Assembly: GCF_002797685.1 (NCBI RefSeq)
Contig: NZ_PGFH01000001.1
Location: 496,001 to 560,000 of the forward strand
Reading direction: 5' to 3'
From: Salinibacterium amurskyense
GTDB lineage: Bacteria > Actinomycetota > Actinomycetes > Actinomycetales > Microbacteriaceae
DNA length: 64,000 bases
Shown: in pieces, positions 43,021 through 50,613 of the stretch
How the letters are laid out: each line of letters begins with the position of its first letter
Position numbering within the stretch: the first letter of the stretch is position 1
Made by a program: the position numbers and the translations under genes
The notes under the pieces: model-generated
What the model was told of the DNA's origin: nothing
Seen by the model: only the letters and a program-made list of their open reading frames with translations
The model's database searches: none

Positions 43021-43064
43021 TGCCAACAGTGGCAGCTATGCCATCTATCGAACGAATGCTGCCA
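43021..43064. promoter_or_regulatory. Repeated TGCCA/TGGCA half-sites upstream of the DJ-1/AraC regulator
   Basis: TGCCA-acag-TGGCA-gcta-TGCCA (43021-43043) followed by a further TGCCA at 43060. Two overlapping 14-bp inverted repeats with four-base spacers form a likely operator between the regulator gene and the 38-residue gene. Confidence 0.5.
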
Positions 43065-43104
43065 ATTTTGTGAGTGGCGTATTCGACGAAGAGTTGAGGT
43101 TCCC

Positions 43105-44076
43105 ATGGAGCGCGTCGCAGTCATCGTGCAGGACGGATTCACGCCATTCGAGTTCGGGCTCGCCTGCGAAGCCTTCGGACTCGATCGCACGGATGACGGC
43201 ATCCAGTCATTCGATTTTCGGGTGCTCACTGCAGACCCGGGCGCGATCCGCAGCAGTATCGGCTACACGATGAACGTCGACAACGACCTGTCGTTCGCCG
43301 ATGAGGCAGACGTGATTGTGCTCACCCCGATTCCTCGTGCCATGTGGGGAACCGTGGATGCCCGAGTCTCCGCGGTGCTCGAGCGGGCGGCCACGCGCGG
43401 AGCTTGGGTGCTGGCCATCTGCAGCGGCTCGTTCACTTTGGCGGCATCCGGATTGCTGGATGGACGCCGTGCAACAACGCACTGGATGTACGCGCAGACC
43501 TTCGCCGAGATGTATCCCCAGATCGACGTCGACCCCGACGTTCTCTATGTGCAGGATGACCGCATCATCACGAGTGCGGGAACGGCGGCGGGTATCGACG
43601 CGTGCCTGCACCTCTTTCGGCAAGAACTCGGGGCAGAAATCACGAATCGCATCGCGCGCCGCATGGTGATCGCGCCGCAGCGTGACGGCGGCCAAGCGCA
43701 GTTCATCAACAAGCCCTTGCCGGTCGTGAAATCCGAATCGTTTGCCGCGGTGACCGATTGGATGCTGCAGAACCTTCGCGAGGAGTTGCCGGTCGAGGAG
43801 CTTGCTCACCGCGCGCAAATGTCATCGCGCACCTTCGCCCGACGCTTCAAAACGGATCTCGGCACCACCCCCGCCGCCTGGCTCGGGAGGCAACGACTGC
43901 TGCACGCGCAACGACTTCTTGAGGAGACCGAGCTGGGGCTCGAGCAAGTGGCGTGGGAGAGCGGCTTCGGTTCCGCTGCTGTTCTTCGCCAGAACTTTGC
44001 GCGGAAACTTGGCCTCACGCCCAGCGCCTACCGCAGTCGTTTCAGCTGCGGCACGCACGAGCCCGTCTCGGCCTAG
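43105..44076 (+). CDS. GlxA/FtrA-type transcriptional regulator (DJ-1/PfpI + AraC HTH)
   Basis: A 323-residue regulator. N-terminal DJ-1/PfpI-like domain (~1-185) with the conserved Cys at the nucleophile elbow, WVLAICSGSFTLAASGLL, probably a ligand site. C-terminal AraC/XylS domain (~215-315) with two helix-turn-helix motifs: VEELAHRAQMSSRTFARRFK and LEQVAWESGFGSAAVLRQNF. Such regulators control catabolism of amines, betaines or stress genes. Likely autoregulated through the upstream half-sites. Confidence 0.9.
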   Translation: MERVAVIVQDGFTPFEFGLACEAFGLDRTDDGIQSFDFRVLTADPGAIRSSIGYTMNVDNDLSFADEADVIVLTPIPRAMWGTVDARVSAVLERAATRGAWVLAICSGSFTLAASGLLDGRRATTHWMYAQTFAEMYPQIDVDPDVLYVQDDRIITSAGTAAGIDACLHLFRQELGAEITNRIARRMVIAPQRDGGQAQFINKPLPVVKSESFAAVTDWMLQNLREELPVEELAHRAQMSSRTFARRFKTDLGTTPAAWLGRQRLLHAQRLLEETELGLEQVAWESGFGSAAVLRQNFARKLGLTPSAYRSRFSCGTHEPVSA

Positions 44077-44096
44077 CGGATGGGTGTCGCTGTGCG

Positions 44097-44672
44097 TCAG
44101 GCGGGCATGAAGGTCACGAACGGCCGCGCGGCGACAACGTAGCTGACCCACAGCGCCACGATGAGAGCCGCGCTTGTGATCGCTCGCAATCGGGAGACGG
44201 GCCGCGAGCGAGGTGTGGCTATCGTGAGCACGACGATGGACAGGACGGGAAGGTGGAGCGACATCCCGTGAACAAACGCGATCCACTCACTAATGCCGCA
44301 CGCTTCGCGGAACGACTGTACTGACTCGTCCCACGAGGCTGCACCGAAGAGCTGGAGTAGAGCAACCACGATGAGAAGAATCGCGACGATCGCCGCCGAC
44401 GCCAAGCCCAGTAGCTCGGGACGAGTCGTCGGGATTGAATGCCGCAGCCAGAACCACGCGACGATTGCGGCGGCGGCGAGCATCGGTGAGGCCGCGGCAG
44501 CAAGGTCGAACTCTGACGCTTCGCGGCCACAATCGTTCCAGCGGTCAAGGGCGGGGAGGATCGCGATGCTCGACCCGATGCTCAATGCGGCACACGCGAG
44601 AAGGGCAACCCAGATCACCGCGATTCTGCGCAGTGGGGTCAGGTGGGGGCGGGAGTCCGTGTGGTTGGTCAC
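44097..44672 (-). CDS. Integral membrane protein of unknown function
   Basis: A 191-residue protein with five or six hydrophobic helices (for example IAVIWVALLACAALSIGSSIAIL and IVAILLIVVALLQLFG) and two Cys in loops (WNDCGREAS, FREACGISEW). I do not recognise a family. Its GTG start overlaps the stop of the lipoprotein gene (GTGA), so both are co-translated. Confidence 0.65.
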   Translation of the reverse strand: MTNHTDSRPHLTPLRRIAVIWVALLACAALSIGSSIAILPALDRWNDCGREASEFDLAAAASPMLAAAAIVAWFWLRHSIPTTRPELLGLASAAIVAILLIVVALLQLFGAASWDESVQSFREACGISEWIAFVHGMSLHLPVLSIVVLTIATPRSRPVSRLRAITSAALIVALWVSYVVAARPFVTFMPA

Positions 44673-45085
44673 GGCTTAGTGTCGGCGTCGTCGGTCGAAT
44701 ACTCCGGCTTCACGGGGTACTGCACGAAGCACACGTAGTGCGCCACTTCACGCTCCTCGATGGAGAACTCCGAAGCTGAGGTCTCGTTGAGGCAGCCGCG
44801 CAACTCTTCAGAGCCGCCGAGCGCCGGAGCAGTGCTCCAGTCAATGAACTCTGCTTCGGGCCTTGCGACGTCCGGAAACTGTCGTTCGACCGTGTTCCAC
44901 AGCTCATCGGCCTTCTCCTGCAGTTGCTCCTGCTGCCAGGCTAAGTCGTCTGTCGGAGTGCTGGATGGCACATCGCCGGCGGGGGCGGCATCTGGTGCAG
45001 TGGTGCTGCACGCAGAAAGCCCGAGTAGGGCCATGCCCAAAGCCACAATCGCGACGAATACGCGAGAATGCCGAGCCTTATCCAT
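44669..45085 (-). CDS. Predicted lipoprotein of unknown function
   Basis: A 138-residue protein with signal peptide VFVAIVALGMALLGLSAC (lipidated Cys near residue 26), a Thr/Pro-rich tether and a soluble domain with two Cys (LRGCLNET, HYVCFVQYP). ATG 45085 is six bases after TACATT, a leaderless pattern. Operon with the membrane protein that follows. No known family recognised. Confidence 0.7.
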   Translation of the reverse strand: MDKARHSRVFVAIVALGMALLGLSACSTTAPDAAPAGDVPSSTPTDDLAWQQEQLQEKADELWNTVERQFPDVARPEAEFIDWSTAPALGGSEELRGCLNETSASEFSIEEREVAHYVCFVQYPVKPEYSTDDADTKP

Positions 45086-45091
45086 AAATCG

Positions 45092-45097
45092 AATGTA
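45092..45097 (-). promoter_or_regulatory. -10 element TACATT of the lipoprotein gene (leaderless type)
   Basis: TACATT, six bases, then ATG on the minus strand. Confidence 0.45.
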
Positions 45098-45131
45098 GCT
45101 CAACTTGATGGGCTTGTCGCTCAGTTATCGC

Positions 45132-45497
45132 CTAATTGCCGTTGTGGCGGGATGCCCAAATTGCGCGCAGCACGCGGGTAGCCTCTTCGAGGTCGATCCC
45201 CGAGCGAATGCTTGTGTCGGCGAGAGCGCGAGCAGCTTCTGCAACGGGTTTCGGTGTTGCGGATGCGGTGGTGCTGACCCGGGTTCCCCCGCCGGTGTGA
45301 GTGCGCAGGTGTCCCTCAGATTCCAACACTTTGTAGGCTCTGGCGACGGTGCCGGGGGAGACGCCCAAATCCTTCGCGAGTTGTCGTACAGAGGGGATGC
45401 GTTCGCCAGCCGCGAGGCTCCCTGCTGCGATCAGCCCCCGGATCTGATCCCGGATTTGATCAGCGGCGGGGGCGGATCCGGCTAGCGAGATCATCAT
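45132..45497 (-). CDS. GntR-family regulator, YtrA subfamily
   Basis: A 121-residue short GntR protein: winged helix in residues ~10-78 (ADQIRDQIRGLIAAGSLAAG, RIPSVRQLAKDLGVSPGTVA, AYKVLESEGHL) and only a ~40-residue helical tail for dimerisation, which is the YtrA arrangement. YtrA proteins usually repress their own operon of membrane proteins. Its start overlaps the stop of the upstream membrane-protein gene (ATGA), and two AATGTA-N12-TACATT palindromes lie before that operon. Confidence 0.9.
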   Translation of the reverse strand: MMISLAGSAPAADQIRDQIRGLIAAGSLAAGERIPSVRQLAKDLGVSPGTVARAYKVLESEGHLRTHTGGGTRVSTTASATPKPVAEAARALADTSIRSGIDLEEATRVLRAIWASRHNGN

Positions 45498-46423
45498 GAT
45501 CGAACTGACGGTGCGCTAGCGCGCCGCGGCAGGATTGCGGGGAGAAGGATGCCGAACCACAGGGCGAACCCCAGTGACATGGCGACGAGGCCCAAGAATG
45601 TTAGCGCCGGTTGCATCGCCTCGAACGGAGTTCCCCACGAAGCCCAGCCGGTGCTACCCACGGTTTCTCCGCCCCGCAACGTTGCGGTGGACGCAAGAGA
45701 GTTAAAGATCATGCCCAAGTGGAGCAAGAGTCCGCCGGATGTGAGGCCGAGCACGTTGCGGGTTCTGAGTTGCCGCATCCACACATCGCTGGAGTGGTCG
45801 GCGCTGATCGGCGGGCGGGCGATGAGCCACAGAGCGGTCAGCGTCACAACGATGAGTGCTGCGAGCAGTGCTAAGGCGGGCAATGAGTAGTACCAGCCAT
45901 AAATGGTGGTTCCGAAGGTCGATCCGTTCGCGCCCTCAACGGTGAAGCTGCGCCAGAGGCCCTCAGAGTCAGGTTCGGAAGCGAGCCCGGCTAGAACAGT
46001 AACCGTGACTATTGCGCCGATGATGCTGGCGGTGCCACCGAACCACCACCGGTGGCCAAAGCTGAAAAGCGTGCGATGAGTGAGGGTTGCTTGCCCGCGT
46101 GCGAAGCGAGCGTGGACGGGCACAATCAGGACGGCGATCGCAGCGATGCCTAGTGCTAGCGACCATGAGATACGTCTCTCGAACACCCAGTACCAAATCT
46201 GTTCGACCAGCAGGGGCCGCGGGCCGAAAAACTCTACACTTGTCGCCAGCAAGTAGATCATTGGTGTCAACGCCAAACACGCGGCCACAAGCGTGGCGGT
46301 GGCGGTGGTACCTCTCGGCAGACGGTCGTTGCGGCCGCGAGCAATCCACCAGACCACCGCGATCGCAAGGCCAATGATCGCGGTGCGCAAACCGAACCAG
46401 AGGACGAAGGTGAGAGTGGACAT
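45494..46423 (-). CDS. Polytopic membrane protein co-transcribed with the GntR regulator
   Basis: A 309-residue protein with about eight predicted helices, including FGLRTAIIGLAIAVVWWIA and TFLGLVAMSLGFALWFGILLPAIL. I do not recognise a family. First gene of the operon; the regulator follows with a four-base overlap. Substrate or role is unknown; envelope stress or transport are typical for YtrA-regulated membrane proteins. Confidence 0.75.
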   Translation of the reverse strand: MSTLTFVLWFGLRTAIIGLAIAVVWWIARGRNDRLPRGTTATATLVAACLALTPMIYLLATSVEFFGPRPLLVEQIWYWVFERRISWSLALGIAAIAVLIVPVHARFARGQATLTHRTLFSFGHRWWFGGTASIIGAIVTVTVLAGLASEPDSEGLWRSFTVEGANGSTFGTTIYGWYYSLPALALLAALIVVTLTALWLIARPPISADHSSDVWMRQLRTRNVLGLTSGGLLLHLGMIFNSLASTATLRGGETVGSTGWASWGTPFEAMQPALTFLGLVAMSLGFALWFGILLPAILPRRASAPSVRS

Positions 46424-46441
46424 TGCGCTCCTCCGGCTGTT

Positions 46442-46490
46442 AATGTACTAGCGTATAAGTACATTGAATGTAGCAGACAATCGATACATT
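46442..46490. promoter_or_regulatory. Two tandem 24-bp palindromic operators (GntR/YtrA type)
   Basis: AATGTA-N12-TACATT occurs at 46442-46465 and again at 46467-46490. In the first copy the arms extend to AATGTACT-N8-AGTACATT. The centres are 25 bp apart. They lie 20-70 bp upstream of the leftward membrane-protein/GntR operon start. Confidence 0.8.
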
Positions 46491-46812
46491 GAGCTAGGGG
46501 CCTCCGCTGCATCGGGCTCTCGGCGGTCGAGCAGCGCGAGCAACCCGGTTGCGGGGTTGGTGGCGCGGAACTGATCCGCCAGATTCACTGATTACATAGT
46601 GTCAGTTTCGTTTGCCGCCCTGACGGCGTACGGCCAACCTGGCAATTCTTACGTGTTTGACTCATTTGAGGTCGTGCCGCCGTCCACACAGCAGCCGCGT
46701 CTAGGGTTGGTTGTGACTCCTGTTTCGGCGGTTCTGGAAGAGGATGTTCAAAGTCCAGCCCGGCGTCTAGACCCCCGGTCTCTCGTCTTACTTAGGAAGA
46801 AGCGATTCGCCT
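46491..46812. other. Intergenic stretch without a supportable gene
   Basis: About 320 bases between the GntR operon operators and the molybdoenzyme gene. An open frame at 46599-46925 has no protein-like character and overlaps the next gene out of frame. Small inverted repeats are present: CAACCC-N6-GGGTTG near 46541 and ACTGA-N10-TCAGT near 46588. No clear promoter was identified. Confidence 0.5.
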
Positions 46813-48465
46813 GTGACCTCCGCGACGAAGACTGCCCCGTCCGCCGAACTGAGCGTGAAGCGCATCCGCACCTGGTCGGCACTTCTGGGCGTGCTCAGTG
46901 CCGCCATCGTGCTCGCCGTCGCTGAGTTCTTCGCCGTGTTCATCTCGCCCGCCAGCAGCCCCGTGCTTGCTGTCGGCTCCCTCGTCATTGACCTCGCGCC
47001 GTCATGGTTGAAAGATCTCACGATCGCGCTGTTCGGAACCAACGACAAGATCGTGCTGCTGCTGTGCGTCGGGCTACTCGTGCTGGTTCTCGCTGTGGCC
47101 ATAGGTCTCGTTGAGTACGCGCGGCCCAGTTGGGGTGTCATCCTGCTCGTGTTTGTCGGCGTGATCGCCACGATCGCCGTCACGACCCGCGCCCAAGCGA
47201 CCGCAAGCTGGCCGATGCCCACCGTTCTCGGCGTTGTCGCCGGCGTGCTGGTGTTGCGGATCACGATGATTCGGTTGCGCCGCTGGGTGAACTCTGCCCC
47301 GGTTGCTCCGGCCACGACGCCCGCCGGAACCGCAGCGGCGGCGCGTGCCGCTAGCGCTCAACGGTCATCTGCCACTCCCAACCGGGTGCCGGCCGCGTCG
47401 CGCCGCGACTTTCTTCGCATCGTGGGTGTGGCATCCGTTGGGGCGGTTCTCGTGGGAGTCGGTGCTCGCGTCGTCAATGCCAGTGCTTCCGTTGTGGATG
47501 CGGTGCGTACCGCCCTCAAACTGCCTGCGCCGGCCATTGCCGCTCCTGCAATTCCGGCCAGCGCGAGTCTCGATGTGCCCGGCATCTCGACGCTCATCAC
47601 CCCGAACTCAAACTTCTACCGCATCGATACCGCCCTCGTTGTTCCTAACGTCGACGCGGATGAGTGGCGACTGCGCATCACGGGAATGGTCGAAAACGAG
47701 ATCGAGATTTCGTTCGCCGAACTGCTCGAGCTACCCCTGGTCGAGACCGCCGCGACGCTCTCGTGCGTCTCGAACGTGGTGGGCGGCGATCTCGTAGGCA
47801 ACGCGATGTGGCTGGGGTACCCCATCCGGGATCTGCTCGCGAAGGCAAAGCCGCTGGCGGGTGCCGATATGGTGCTCTCCCGCAGTATCGACGGGTTCAC
47901 GGCAAGCACGCCGCTCGAGGCGCTGCAAGACGACAACCGCGAAAGCATTCTTGCGGTTGGCATGAACGGCGAACCCTTGCCCCAACAGCACGGTTTTCCG
48001 GTGCGGATGGTCGTGCCTGGGTTGTATGGCTATGTCTCGGCCACGAAGTGGGTTGTCGAAATGCAGGTGACTCGTTTCGCCGACGCCACCGCGTATTGGA
48101 CCGAGCGCGGCTGGTCGGCGATCGGACCAGTCAAGACTCAGTCCCGCATTGATGTGCCGTCAAGGGGCTCTTCCGTGCAGGCGGGAACTGTCGCAGTAGC
48201 GGGCGTCGCGTGGGCTCCGAACACAGGGATCACCGGCGTCGAGGTGCGCATCGATGGCGGCTCTTGGGCCGCAGCCGAGCTGGCCACCGCGATCTCGGCC
48301 GACACGTGGGTGCAGTGGGTTTACCCGTGGGAAGCCACGAGCGGCGAACACTCCATCGAAGTTCGGGCAACGGATGCCGGCGGCACCACTCAGTCGGGCG
48401 TGCCGATTCCGGTCGTGCCCGATGGCGCCGAGGGCTGGCACGGCATCACTGTGCAGGTCTCCTAG
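46813..48465 (+). CDS. Membrane-anchored sulfite-oxidase-family molybdopterin oxidoreductase
   Basis: A 550-residue protein. Four N-terminal transmembrane helices (~20-44, 80-103, 107-124, 135-153), then a twin-arginine-like SRRDFLRIVG at 196-205 followed by a fifth helix, then an exported sulfite-oxidase molybdenum domain (~250-430) with the Mo-ligand Cys318 in TLSCVSNVVGGDLVGNAMW and a C-terminal dimerisation domain (~440-550: VAGVAWAPNTGITGVEVRIDGG). With four preceding helices the RR motif faces the cytoplasm, as Tat export needs. Electron acceptor and substrate (sulfite, or damaged methionine as in MsrP) are not predictable. GTG start. Confidence 0.9.
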   Translation: MTSATKTAPSAELSVKRIRTWSALLGVLSAAIVLAVAEFFAVFISPASSPVLAVGSLVIDLAPSWLKDLTIALFGTNDKIVLLLCVGLLVLVLAVAIGLVEYARPSWGVILLVFVGVIATIAVTTRAQATASWPMPTVLGVVAGVLVLRITMIRLRRWVNSAPVAPATTPAGTAAAARAASAQRSSATPNRVPAASRRDFLRIVGVASVGAVLVGVGARVVNASASVVDAVRTALKLPAPAIAAPAIPASASLDVPGISTLITPNSNFYRIDTALVVPNVDADEWRLRITGMVENEIEISFAELLELPLVETAATLSCVSNVVGGDLVGNAMWLGYPIRDLLAKAKPLAGADMVLSRSIDGFTASTPLEALQDDNRESILAVGMNGEPLPQQHGFPVRMVVPGLYGYVSATKWVVEMQVTRFADATAYWTERGWSAIGPVKTQSRIDVPSRGSSVQAGTVAVAGVAWAPNTGITGVEVRIDGGSWAAAELATAISADTWVQWVYPWEATSGEHSIEVRATDAGGTTQSGVPIPVVPDGAEGWHGITVQVS

Positions 48466-48490
48466 CTGCTGCTGAATCCCATGACCCGTG

Positions 48491-48497
48491 TAATGAT
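48491..48497 (+). promoter_or_regulatory. -10 element TAATGAT of the DUF4166 gene (leaderless type)
   Basis: TAATGAT ends six bases before GTG 48504. Confidence 0.4.
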
Positions 48498-48503
48498 GAG
48501 CGG

Positions 48504-49118
48504 GTGGTCGAACCCCAGCCGTCAGGCGGCGCAGTAGTGAGTGAGTCGGTCTACCGCCGTGTGCTCGGTGCCGAGCTCGACACGCTCGCTCCCGAACTTC
48601 GCCCCTACTTCGACGGCGGTCAGCGCGTTGGCGTCGGCAGCGGAGTCTTCGACGTAGCGGGATCGCCGCTGCGCATCCTGAAACCGGTGCTGGCTTTTAT
48701 GGCGTGGCAGCGCATCCTCTTCCCGGAGTACGCGCGCAACGTACCCTTCGATGTCATCAACACCCCCACCACGGATGGTGCGCTCGGCGCCGTGCGCACC
48801 TTCCACTTCGCCGGCCGCGACCGCGTCTTGCAGGATGAGATGCGCGTCGTCGACGGTCACCTGCACGACTTCTTGGGGCGACGCGGTGGCTTCGAGGTGC
48901 GCATGAGTCTCACCGTTGTTCATGGCCGCATGCAACTGCGCTCCGATCGCCAATGGCTGCATCTGGCAGGACTGCGGGTCCGAATCCCCGCTTTCGCCAC
49001 GGTCACGGTCGACGAATCGTGGGCTGACGGACGCCAGCAGGTGGATGTTCGGCTCCGCACTCCGCTGCTGGGCGACTGGTTCCGCTACGCCGGGCACTTC
49101 ACCTACGACTACAACTAG
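48504..49118 (+). CDS. DUF4166 protein
   Basis: A 204-residue protein matching the DUF4166 pattern: SVYRRVLGAELDTLAPELR near the start, GVFDVAGSPLRILKP, ARNVPFDVINTPTTDGALG, and a WADGRQQVDVRLRTPLLGDWF C-terminus. In other bacteria the domain is fused to or neighbours epimerases and saccharopine-dehydrogenase-like proteins. Start could be GTG 48537 instead; 48504 was chosen for the TAATGAT upstream. Follows the molybdoenzyme by 38 bases. Function unknown. Confidence 0.75.
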   Translation: MVEPQPSGGAVVSESVYRRVLGAELDTLAPELRPYFDGGQRVGVGSGVFDVAGSPLRILKPVLAFMAWQRILFPEYARNVPFDVINTPTTDGALGAVRTFHFAGRDRVLQDEMRVVDGHLHDFLGRRGGFEVRMSLTVVHGRMQLRSDRQWLHLAGLRVRIPAFATVTVDESWADGRQQVDVRLRTPLLGDWFRYAGHFTYDYN

Positions 49119-49175
49119 CTCTGCCGCAGGGTTCCCTCGCCAGGCCCGTTTACAACGGCGCACTTCAGGCGCAGT

Positions 49176-49511
49176 ATGGGACGCATGAACGCACAACGCG
49201 AGTTGCTCCGTATCGAAATCGAAGACGTCGAAATTTCGAAACTGGCGAGATTGCTTACCTCGTACACAACAGGAGTGTTCAACCAAACGCTGCGCTTTGT
49301 TGCCAAGGTGGGCGGTGACACTCGCTATGAAAGCGGAACCTTCTCGTCGAATCACATGTTCGATCCGATGAACCCGGATGAAGCGTACGCGCCGCGCATG
49401 GTCGAGAATCTCGCAAAGCTCCGCGAAGAGATCGAAGCGGATGGCTGGGTCGTGACCGAACAGGGAGCCCAGTCGTGGGCGCTCACTTTCGCTCGGCCCG
49501 AAAGCACTTAG
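49176..49511 (+). CDS. Hypothetical 111-residue protein
   Basis: A mixed alpha/beta protein beginning RELLRIEIEDVEISKLARLL; no Cys, no membrane segment, no motif I recognise. Codon use and amino-acid content look normal for a real gene. ATG 49185 is an alternative start. It converges with the disrupted abi gene 27 bases downstream. Confidence 0.6.
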   Translation: MGRMNAQRELLRIEIEDVEISKLARLLTSYTTGVFNQTLRFVAKVGGDTRYESGTFSSNHMFDPMNPDEAYAPRMVENLAKLREEIEADGWVVTEQGAQSWALTFARPEST

Positions 49512-49538
49512 CTGAAGCCGCGTTGTGGCCGGCGTAGC

Positions 49539-50434
49539 TTATTTCCAGAGGTGGAAAGTTCGCCAGTCTTCGGTCGTACCGAGAGCACCAAAGTTGAGTC
49601 CGGTGTCGGGCGGGAATGAGGATACGGCAGCGGGAAGCAACCTCTGATTGTGCCCTTGAGTTTGTGAGCCAAGGTGCTGGATAAGGGACAGCATCCCAAA
49701 GGTGCTCTGCTTCGATACGGCGATCTCGTCGAGAGCAACGTTTTCACCACGTCTCGTGAGCTTCGGCGATACGGCGTAGTGGCGATTGAAAAAACGGGAG
49801 TGGTGAGCGCAAACGTTTCTTACGGTGTTGAGGGGCGAAGCCAGGAAAGGAGCTGAGCCGCGCTGAGCTCGAAGTGCCCGGCCACGGCTTCGCGTTCGCG
49901 AATGGGCATAAAACTGTAGAGGTACGAAAGTCCGCCCCAGTCGAGAACATCAACGGCAACCCACACGGGAATCACATTCTCGCGATTGTCGCGATGGTGG
50001 ATCACAAAGTCTTCGCGTGAGTCTTCTACTTTTCTTGCCAGCTTTGCGGACCACAAGCGGTACTCATGCATCTTCGAGATCGATAGCAGCTCGGGCTTCA
50101 CGTGGATGAGCGGATCCACCGCTCCCAACGAGTATCCGATGAGGGCTCTCAGATGGGTTTCAACTGTCTGTACTGAGGCGAAAGTAGCGGCTCGAAGGCG
50201 ATTGTCGAACGACCAAAGAGCATGGATGCTCTCGAAGGCGGTGCCTTCGCGGAAGCGTTCAGTCCGATCGCCCTCTGTGGTCTTGAGCCTGAACGTATGC
50301 GAGTAGCCGCTTAGCGTGTAGTAGCCAGCCCTTTGGAGCAGCGCCAGAGCGGCAGCATCATCGTCAACCGACATCCCGCGACGTTTCAGCACCGCCAACT
50401 GCTCGGCGTACGTCTTGTGCGGCTTTGGTTCCAC
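49539..50434 (-). pseudogene. Abi_2 (AbiD/AbiF-like) HEPN gene disrupted by a one-base frameshift
   Basis: The first frame runs from GTG 50434 to the stop at 49820 (204 residues) and has Abi_2 features: KPHKTYAEQLAVLKRRGM, LQRAGYYTLSGYSHTFR, LWSFDNRLRA and VETHLRALIGYSLG. It ends SAAQLLSWLRPSTP. Shifting one base at the CCCC run (minus strand of 49832-49835) restores homologous sequence: LNTVRNVCAHHSRFFNRHYA and onward to TEDWRTFHLWK, stop at 49539. The joined product would be 298 residues, the normal AbiD/AbiF length. The HEPN Rx4-6H motif RNVCAH lies wholly after the shift, so the frame-0 product lacks it. Real mutation, slippage or sequencing error are all possible. Confidence 0.88.
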
Positions 50435-50462
50435 GGGCTAAAACCTGTCTGGGCAAAGTAAA

Positions 50463-50498
50463 GACCGGCCCTGGACCCCCAGAGGGGCGGAACCGGTC
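50463..50498. other. Structured leader upstream of the abi gene, possible ncRNA
   Basis: GACCGG...CCGGTC (arms 50463-50468 and 50493-50498) encloses CCCC/GGGG pairing, giving a long imperfect hairpin about 30 bases before the abi start. The 180-bp region to the next gene has no open frame. AbiF-type HEPN toxins have been reported with an adjacent structured ncRNA, so this could be that RNA, or a terminator of the opposite strand. Confidence 0.4.
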
Positions 50499-50613
50499 GT
50501 GTTGTTACTAATTTAGCAGATCCCGCCGAGACCATCAGAGTTGTCCACATAGTTGAACTGGACATTGGGGGAAATGTCCATGCGCTGACGCGAGTGCGAT
50601 CGAGAGGCGTTTG

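Noticed and set aside
46599-46925. 108-codon frame before the molybdoenzyme
   Set aside because: Overlaps the real gene in another frame and ends in Arg-rich sequence without any motif.
49674-49856. 60-codon plus-strand frame (MLDKGQHPKGALL...)
   Set aside because: It lies over the second frame of the abi gene on the other strand, which explains the sequence better.
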